From Gemmatimonadota bacterium (lineage in GTDB: Bacteria > Gemmatimonadota > Gemmatimonadetes > Gemmatimonadales > Gemmatimonadaceae), in assembly GCA_031127075.1 (NCBI GenBank), contig JARIFA010000005.1, positions 1-64,000 on the forward strand: a stretch of 64,000 bases of DNA, read 5' to 3'. The notes under the pieces were generated by a model. The model did not search any database. It saw only the letters and a list, made by a program, of their open reading frames with translations, and was not told where the DNA came from. A program made the position numbers and the translations under genes. This document shows, in pieces, positions 58,473 through 64,000 of the stretch; the stretch's first letter is position 1, and each line of letters starts with the position of its first letter.

Positions 58473-61090
58473 GCGCGCTCGACCCGATCCTCCCGCCGGC
58501 GTCGGTCCGCCGGACGCGGCTGCCGAACGGTCTCACCGTGCTCGTGCGCCGTGATCCGTCGGCGCCGGTCGTCGCGATCGTCACCTGGGTGCGGGCCGGC
58601 TACTTCGACGAGCCCGACGACCAGGTCGGCATCGCCCACGTCCTCGAGCATATGTATTTCAAGGGGACGCCGACGCGCGCCGCCGGCGAGATCGCGCGCG
58701 CGACGAAGGCCGCTGGCGGCTACCTGAACGCCGCGACCATCTACGATCACACGCACTACTACACGGTGCTCCCCGCGGCCGGCTTCGCGGCGGGGCTCGC
58801 GGTCCAGGCCGATGCCTTCGCGCACTCCGTCATCGACGCTGACGAGCTCGCTCGCGAGCTCGAGGTGATCATCGAGGAGACGAAGCGGAAGGCCGACACG
58901 CCCGCCGCCCTCGCGGTCGAGACGCTCTTCGAGGTGCTGCACGATCGGCACCGGATTCGGCGCTGGCGGATGGGGCGCGAGGCGGGGCTCCGCGCCCTCA
59001 CCCGCGACCAGCTCGTCGCGTTCTACCGGCGGCTCTATCGGCCGGCGAACACGGTGCTCGCCATCGTCGGGGACATCGATCCCGATGAGGCGATCGCCCT
59101 CGCGGCGCGGCACTACGGCGCGCTCCCCGGCGCCGACGTCGGCCGCTCGCTGAGCCCCGCCGAGGTCGCGCCGCCGGGCGTGCGCGTGCGCGAGTGGGAA
59201 GGGGACATCGCGCAGGCGGAACTCGTCTTCGGTTGGCGGACGCCCCCGCTGCTCGACGCCGCGTCCCCCGCCCTCGACATCCTCGCGACGGTGCTCGCCG
59301 GCGGACGCGCGTCACGGCTCTCTCGCGCCGTGCGGGACCGCCGGCTCGCCGCGAGCGTGTCCGCCTACAACTACACGCCCACGGAGCTCGGCGTCTTCAT
59401 CATCCACGCCGGCCCCTCGGGGGCGCGGATGGCCGACGCGGCCGGAGCCATCTGGGACCAGCTTCGGCGCGTCCGTGCGGGGGAGGTGACCGCGGACGAG
59501 ATCGCACGCGCGCGCCGCGTGGTGGAGGCGCAGGCGCTGCGTCGCTTCGAGTCGCCTGACGGGCAGGCGAACTTCCTCGGCGCCTGGGAGCTCCACGGGG
59601 ATTGGCAGCGGGGCGTCGCGTATCACGATGCGCTCCTCGCCGTCGACGCCGCGCAGGTGACGGCGGTCGCGCGCCGTTGGCTCGATCCCGACCAGGTCTC
59701 GATCGTCGCGTATCGCCCGCGGGGCACGGCACCGCTCGGCGCGGATGCCGCGGCGGTGCGGGCACGCCTCGACGCGGCGCGGCCGGCCCCGCTCGACCCG
59801 ACGACCCCGTCGCTCGCGGCGCCGGCGCTCGTCGGGCGCGGGGCGCGGCCTGAACGCACCGTCGACGGGGTACACGTCTTCCGCACCGCCGAGGACGTGC
59901 CGATCCTCGTCCGCCGCCGTCCGGGCGCCGCGCTGGTGCATCTCGGATGCGTCGTGAGCGGTGGGGTGGTGGAGGAGCGCGACGACGAGGGTGGACTCTC
60001 CTCCCTCGCGACGCGCGCGATGCTGCGTGGCACCGCGCGGCGCACCGCGGCTCGGCTCGCGGAGGATGCCGAACTGATCGGCGGTTCGCCCGCCGCACGT
60101 GCCGGGACCGAGGCGATGCAGTGGACGCTCGGGATCCCCGCGCGTGCCACGGCGGAGGCGGTGGAGCTCCTCGCCGACATCGTCCTCGCGCCCACGTTTC
60201 CCGCCGATGGGGTGGAGGCGGAGCGCGCCGCGATGGTCGCGGCGATGGGCGCGCTCCGCGACGACATGTACCGCCAGCCGATGCGGCTCGCCGCCGAGGC
60301 CGCCTGGCCGGAGCATCCGTACGGCCGGCCTACGCTCGGGACGGAGGCATCGCTCGCGCGGCACACGCCCGAGGCGCTCGCGGCGTGGCACGCGGCTCGG
60401 GTGGCAGGAGCGTCCGCGGTGCTCGTCGCCGTCGGGGATGTGGAGCCGCAGGCGATGGCCGATCTGATCGCCGGGCGCTTCGCGTCGCTGCGCGGGGCGC
60501 CGTCGGCGCTCGTGCGTCCCGCGCCATGGCCCATCACGTCGACGGAGCGCGTCGAGGCGCGGGAGAAGGCGCAGTCGGCGATTGCGCTCCTCTTCCCCGG
60601 CCCCGCCCGCGACGACGCGACTCGATTCGACCTCGCGCTGCTCGCCGGCGTCGCAAGCGGGCTCGGCGGCCGGCTCTTCGAGGAGCTGCGGTCCAGACGC
60701 TCGCTCGCCTATACCGTGCTCACGCGGCCCTTCGTCCGTCGGCGCGGGGGGGCGTTCGCGGCCTACATCGCCACGTCGGCGGAGAAGGAGGCCGAGGCGA
60801 GAGCTGGGCTGTTGGACCAGGTGCTGCGACTCACCGAGGCCCCGGTCTCCGACGACGAGCTCACCCGGGCGCGACAGGCCGCGCTCGGCGCGTGGCAGAT
60901 GCGGCAGGCGTCAGGGGCGTCGGTGCTCGGCGACCTCGCCGACGCGTGGTTGCACGGTACGCTCGCGGACCTGACCGAGTATCCGGCGACCTTGGCCGCC
61001 GTGACGCCGGCGCGGATGCTCGACGCCGCGCGCCGGTGGGTCGATCCGAGCCGGCGCGTAGAAGGCATCGTTCGCGGTCGCGTCGGCTGA
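58469..61090 (+). CDS. Two-domain M16 family zinc protease, likely CTG start
   Basis: 873 residues. The first half has the inverted zinc site HVLEH (His57, Glu60, His61) and the downstream Glu in VIIEETKRKAD. The second half has lost the HxxEH motif and carries the C-terminal-type RSRRSLAYTV, so one chain holds the active and the inactive M16 halves (about 430 residues each). No ATG, GTG or TTG exists near the N-terminus of the domain; CTG 58469 overlaps the TPR stop by 4 bases (CTGA). It has no signal peptide in this frame. Related proteases act on peptides in cytosol or periplasm. Confidence 0.88.
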   Translation: MSALDPILPPASVRRTRLPNGLTVLVRRDPSAPVVAIVTWVRAGYFDEPDDQVGIAHVLEHMYFKGTPTRAAGEIARATKAAGGYLNAATIYDHTHYYTVLPAAGFAAGLAVQADAFAHSVIDADELARELEVIIEETKRKADTPAALAVETLFEVLHDRHRIRRWRMGREAGLRALTRDQLVAFYRRLYRPANTVLAIVGDIDPDEAIALAARHYGALPGADVGRSLSPAEVAPPGVRVREWEGDIAQAELVFGWRTPPLLDAASPALDILATVLAGGRASRLSRAVRDRRLAASVSAYNYTPTELGVFIIHAGPSGARMADAAGAIWDQLRRVRAGEVTADEIARARRVVEAQALRRFESPDGQANFLGAWELHGDWQRGVAYHDALLAVDAAQVTAVARRWLDPDQVSIVAYRPRGTAPLGADAAAVRARLDAARPAPLDPTTPSLAAPALVGRGARPERTVDGVHVFRTAEDVPILVRRRPGAALVHLGCVVSGGVVEERDDEGGLSSLATRAMLRGTARRTAARLAEDAELIGGSPAARAGTEAMQWTLGIPARATAEAVELLADIVLAPTFPADGVEAERAAMVAAMGALRDDMYRQPMRLAAEAAWPEHPYGRPTLGTEASLARHTPEALAAWHAARVAGASAVLVAVGDVEPQAMADLIAGRFASLRGAPSALVRPAPWPITSTERVEAREKAQSAIALLFPGPARDDATRFDLALLAGVASGLGGRLFEELRSRRSLAYTVLTRPFVRRRGGAFAAYIATSAEKEAEARAGLLDQVLRLTEAPVSDDELTRARQAALGAWQMRQASGASVLGDLADAWLHGTLADLTEYPATLAAVTPARMLDAARRWVDPSRRVEGIVRGRVG

Positions 61091-61120
61091 CCGCGGACGC
61101 ACACACCAACACCTGACCGT

Positions 61121-61137
61121 CGTCCGCCTGCCGGACG
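61121..61137. terminator. Weak hairpin between convergent protease genes
   Basis: CGTCCG (61121-61126) pairs with CGGACG (61132-61137) with a 5-base loop, in the 68-base gap between the M16 and M28 genes. No T-run; weak. Confidence 0.3.
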
Positions 61138-61158
61138 GGTGTCCGTCGGGTGGCGGCG

Positions 61159-62496
61159 TCAGCGCGGCCGGGTCGCCGCGGCCGGCGCGAGTCGCGCCCC
61201 GCCCGGCGCCCCCACGACCGTCGTCAGCGAACGGTGTCCATCAGCGCCGACGGCGCGGACCCCGACCCAGACGTCGTCGAGTTGCTCATCGAGGAGGAAC
61301 GCCGTCTCCGTCCCCGCGTCCACGATCCGCGTGTAGGTCGGGGCCGTCGTCCGTCGCACGAGAAGCTCATAGCGCGACGCGCCCGGCACCGGGGACCAAC
61401 GGATCTGGAACGATTGGCCACCGGAGGCGCGGTCGCGGGTGTACGCCGTCTGCGCCGGGCGATCCGGGGCCGCAGCGAGCGCGGCGACCGAGGCGAGGTT
61501 CAGTCGGGCCACGTCTGCGACATAGGCGAAGTCGACGTCCGCGAGGGAATCGGTCGGGAGATGCTGCCGCTTGTAGTTCTCGAGGCGCTCCGAGAAGCGG
61601 AGGCCCGGGATGCCGCGTTCGACGAACGGGCGATGGTCGCCGCCGCGGCCGAGCCGATCGAGCCGCAGCACTGGGAGCACCTCGAACCGCGGCTGGTACC
61701 GCGCGCCGATCGCCCAGACGTAGCGAGCGAGCTCGCCGCCGCCGACGGCGAGCGAGTCGATGGCGAAGACGCGCACCGAGCGGTCGTTCCGGCGCCCGTC
61801 ATCGGCGACGACGTTGCCGATGATGTCGTCGGTGAAGGCGGCGACGACGCGCTTCCCCTCACGTGCCAGTCGTTCCGCGAACTGCGTCGAGCCGAGGAGC
61901 CCCTGCTCCTCGCCGGTGTAGAGGACGAAGGCGATGGTCGCGTCGAAGCCGGAGGGGAACCGTCGCCCCATCACGCGGGCCAGCTCCATCACCGCCGCCG
62001 TCCCCGAGCCGTCGTCGTCCGCCCCGGGGGCGTCGCTGACCGCGTCCATCGCGTTGGTGGAGCAGATGCAGGAGTCGTAGTGCGCGCCCATCACGACCAC
62101 GCGCGAGGTGTCGCGGCCCGGAAGCCACGCCACGACGTTCCAGAGGGCGACGGTCGGCCGCTCGGGGCTCCGGCCCACGACGGCGCGCCCGGTGTCGAAT
62201 TCGACGCGGAGACATCCCCCGCACGCCGCGCTCGCCGCGGTCAGCTCCGCGTGGATCCAACGGCGTGCGGCGCCGATGCCGCGCGAGGGCGAGAGCGTGT
62301 CGCTCATCGTGTGGCGCGTACCGAAGGCCACGAGGGTCGAGTCGATCCGACGGAGCGCCGGTGGCGAGACCTCGCGCATCGCCTCGACGATCCGCGCGTC
62401 GCGGACGAGGCCGAGCGTGCTCGGGCGACCACGTTGCGCCGTGACGAGCGTCGGCGCGAGGAGCAGGAGCGGGAGGAGACGATGGAGGAGGCGCAT
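61159..62496 (-). CDS. Secreted M28 family aminopeptidase
   Basis: 445 residues. A signal peptide (LLHRLLPLLLLAPTLVTAQ) is followed by the M28 domain: MGAHYDS (metal His and Asp), APGADDDGSG (bridging Asp), YTGEEQGLLGS (catalytic and metal Glu), FTDDIIGN (metal Asp) and GRGGDHRPF (last His). The last 95 residues form a fibronectin-III-like domain (QIRWSPVPGASRYELLVRR). Cysteines in ACGGC and SCICS might form disulfides. It removes N-terminal amino acids in the periplasm or outside. The start is ATG 62496; longer frames run through GC-rich non-coding sequence. Confidence 0.9.
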   Translation of the reverse strand: MRLLHRLLPLLLLAPTLVTAQRGRPSTLGLVRDARIVEAMREVSPPALRRIDSTLVAFGTRHTMSDTLSPSRGIGAARRWIHAELTAASAACGGCLRVEFDTGRAVVGRSPERPTVALWNVVAWLPGRDTSRVVVMGAHYDSCICSTNAMDAVSDAPGADDDGSGTAAVMELARVMGRRFPSGFDATIAFVLYTGEEQGLLGSTQFAERLAREGKRVVAAFTDDIIGNVVADDGRRNDRSVRVFAIDSLAVGGGELARYVWAIGARYQPRFEVLPVLRLDRLGRGGDHRPFVERGIPGLRFSERLENYKRQHLPTDSLADVDFAYVADVARLNLASVAALAAAPDRPAQTAYTRDRASGGQSFQIRWSPVPGASRYELLVRRTTAPTYTRIVDAGTETAFLLDEQLDDVWVGVRAVGADGHRSLTTVVGAPGGARLAPAAATRPR

Positions 62497-62628
62497 CGAT
62501 CGGGGCGGGCGGGGGAGAGTGGAGCGGCGGACGCCGGGGCAGGGGCGGGCGGTGGGCGGTGGGCGGGTCGACACCGCCGCCGCATCGCCGCGATTGAGCA
62601 GACCGTCCCCCGATTCTAGCTTCCCGAG

Positions 62629-63117
62629 ATGCATGCCGCCTCCCGCCTCCGCCGCGTCGGTCTCGCCCTGATGCTCGCCACGCCGCTCGCGGCGCAGGCG
62701 CCGGTGCGCGCGTTGCCTCAGCGCGAGACTCGACTCGACGCCGTGGTGACGCCCGGCGGCGGCGTCCTCGCGGGGGTCGGCGTGAACCGGCGGTTCGGCT
62801 GGTATGCTCGCGGGGGCGCCACGCTCAGCGTGGGTGCGGTGCGCGCGGGGGACGGGTGGGCCGCGATGCAGCGCGTCGAAGTCGTCTCGCGATTCCTCTT
62901 CGATCCCTTCGGCGAGCACCGCCGTGGCGTGTACGGCGGGGCGGGGGTCGCGGTCCGCCATCTCGCGGGGGATGTCACGCGTCCCGAACTGGTGCTCGTC
63001 GCCGGGGTCGAGGGGCCGCGCGTCGGGAGCGCGCCGATCCCGTCGGTCGAAGTGTCGCTCGGTGGCGGCCTGCGGATCGGCATGGTCTTGCGTCGGCAGC
63101 GGCCGGTCGGGCGCTGA
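62629..63117 (+). CDS. Small predicted outer-membrane beta-barrel protein
   Basis: 162 residues. A signal peptide (VGLALMLATPLAAQ) is followed by paired strands (TRLDAVVTPGGGVLAGVGVNRRF, WYARGGATLSVGAVRAG, RGVYGGAGVAVRHLA, LGGGLRIGMVLR) typical of small eight-strand barrels. Similar short proteins are seen often next to GC-rich genomes of this kind, but I recognise no named family. It has its own downstream terminator. Confidence 0.7.
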   Translation: MHAASRLRRVGLALMLATPLAAQAPVRALPQRETRLDAVVTPGGGVLAGVGVNRRFGWYARGGATLSVGAVRAGDGWAAMQRVEVVSRFLFDPFGEHRRGVYGGAGVAVRHLAGDVTRPELVLVAGVEGPRVGSAPIPSVEVSLGGGLRIGMVLRRQRPVGR

Positions 63118-63132
63118 GCCCGCGTGGAACGA

Positions 63133-63164
63133 CGAAGGGCCCCGCGAACCCGCGGGGCCCTTCG
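63133..63164. terminator. Strong bidirectional hairpin
   Basis: A perfect 14-bp stem (63133-63146 with 63151-63164) and a 4-base loop AACC, between the barrel gene (+) and the small protein gene (-). Strong enough to end both transcripts, though the T-run is short. Confidence 0.8.
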
Positions 63165-63190
63165 TGCGTCCGTGCGATCGCCGACCGAGG

Positions 63191-63454
63191 TCAGGCGCTC
63201 ATCGGCTCCGGGCGCTTGGCCGGGGTGGCGAAGCGCTCGCCCAGGGTCCGGAGGTCGGCGATGTCCCGCGCGCCGAGCTCGTGGTACCGCTCCGCCATGT
63301 ACTTCATCGTCTCGTCGAACCACTCGCGCACGTGCTCGGGGTCGGCCCCGACCACACCGCAGCGCATCACATGCTGGAACAGCTCGTCGCGCGCCTGATC
63401 GAACGGCGACGGGGCGGAGGGCGTCGAGCCACCGCGGGTTTTCTGTCGGCTCAT
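63191..63454 (-). CDS. Small conserved-looking cytoplasmic protein
   Basis: 87 residues. A basic, low-complexity start (SRQKTRGGSTPSAPSPFDQ) is followed by a mostly helical part (ARDELFQHVMRCGVVGADPEHVREWFDETMKYMAERYHEL, then DIADLRTLGERFATP). No signal peptide or membrane helix. I do not recognise the family. The codon use and helical periodicity look coding; the frame on either side is open only by GC bias. It converges on the barrel gene and diverges from the DsbA-like gene, 160 bases away. Confidence 0.65.
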   Translation of the reverse strand: MSRQKTRGGSTPSAPSPFDQARDELFQHVMRCGVVGADPEHVREWFDETMKYMAERYHELGARDIADLRTLGERFATPAKRPEPMSA

Positions 63455-63613
63455 CTCATCCGGATTGAGGTCAGCGAGGTCGGCGGACGCCACGCGGGCG
63501 CCGCAGCCGTGAGGAGAAAGGTAACCCCGCGCCGGACGAACTCCTACCCCGCGCAGGGCCCGTGATGCCAGATTTCCCGCCTCGTCTCCCACCCTGCTGC
63601 ACTGAGGTCTCCC

Positions 63614-64000
63614 GTGGCCCCGACCGTGCGTTCCTCCAATAAGTCCTTCGGTACCCTCCTCGTCGCCGTCGCCGTCATCGGCGTCGTCGTCCTCGGCTAC
63701 GTGGTGTCGCGTCCCGCCAAGGTGATCACCCTCGATCCCGCCGCCGCGGCCGGACTCACCGCCGCCGGCATCGTGATCGGCAGCCCCGACGCGCCCGTCG
63801 AGGTCACCGAGTACGCCGACTTCGAGTGCCCCGCCTGCGGCAACTTCGCCGTCCTGCAGGAGCCCGACGTCCGGGCGCGCCTCGTCGAGACCGGGCGGAT
63901 GCGCTTCCGGTTCGTCGATTTCCCGCTCGCGATGCACGCCAACGCGGTCGCGGCGCACAACGCGGCACACTGCGCGAACGAGCAGGGGAAGTTCTGGGAG
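63614..64000 (+). CDS. DsbA-like thioredoxin-fold protein, 5' part
   Basis: The first 129 codons are present; the rest is beyond the window. An N-terminal membrane segment (TLLVAVAVIGVVVLGYVV) anchors the protein in the inner membrane facing the periplasm. GSPDAPVEVTEYADFECPACGNFAVL contains the redox CPAC motif of the DsbA/PF13462 family; FRFVDFPLAMHANAVAAHNAAHCA is the following helical part. It is expected to form or reshuffle disulfides in exported proteins, of which this window encodes many. GAGG six bases before GTG 63614 supports the start. Confidence 0.88.
   Translation, partial: MAPTVRSSNKSFGTLLVAVAVIGVVVLGYVVSRPAKVITLDPAAAAGLTAAGIVIGSPDAPVEVTEYADFECPACGNFAVLQEPDVRARLVETGRMRFRFVDFPLAMHANAVAAHNAAHCANEQGKFWE

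Overview
The window is GC-rich chromosomal DNA (G/C-ending codons throughout, GTG and TTG starts, stop/start overlaps of the TGATG and GTGA type) from a free-living Gram-negative-type bacterium. The mix of DUF5916 outer-membrane proteins, TonB receptors, Tat-exported sugar oxidoreductases (GMC plus gluconate-dehydrogenase subunit 3, DUF1080, Gfo/Idh/MocA), many lipoproteins and a CzcCBA pump suggests Gemmatimonadota. This is an inference from gene content; there is no rRNA in the window. I see no transposase, integrase, phage gene or CRISPR array.

Layout. 1-4.9 kb: end of a DinB-like gene, an amidohydrolase lipoprotein, a class II CPD photolyase, tRNA-Ala(CGC), a BstA/DinB-like protein, tRNA-Gln(CTG) and a thioredoxin-fold protein. 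4.9-11.5 kb: a signalling cluster with an HD-GYP response regulator, a 1400-residue double histidine kinase whose first kinase half is degenerate, and a GGDEF diguanylate cyclase. 11.6-18.1 kb (minus): seven genes joined by 1- or 4-base overlaps, encoding a PapD-like chaperone, spore-coat-U-like subunits, a 923-residue putative outer-membrane assembly protein ending in poly-Q, a lipoprotein and a Thr-Pro stalk protein. This looks like a non-classical chaperone-usher fibre system, with an AT-rich, CRP-like palindrome upstream.

18.4-36.7 kb: outer-membrane proteins and what reads as a periplasmic 3-keto-sugar locus (DUF1080 hydrolase, nucleoside-type MFS symporter, two Gfo/Idh/MocA proteins, CutC, GMC dehydrogenase with subunit 3, sugar isomerase/epimerase), plus Hsp20, an acyltransferase and an MFS protein. 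Heptameric tandem repeats, often as facing inverted arrays, occur in the gaps of this region. 36.7-41.6 kb: an ABC exporter and a TonB receptor. 41.7-46.9 kb (minus): a six-gene operon with peroxiredoxin, glycerate kinase, agmatine-to-putrescine enzymes (AguB, AguA) and queuosine precursor enzymes (QueC, QueE). Its first gene has an in-frame UGA exactly where the peroxidatic cysteine belongs, followed by a SECIS-like hairpin, so it is probably an exported selenoprotein.

47-64 kb: lipid kinase, aconitase, CzcCBA efflux with PsuG, a TPR protein, a fused two-domain M16 protease whose best start is CTG, an M28 peptidase, small conserved proteins and the start of a DsbA-like gene cut by the window edge. 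No gap between genes exceeds 300 bases; the largest (18138-18397) is the control region of the fibre operon.
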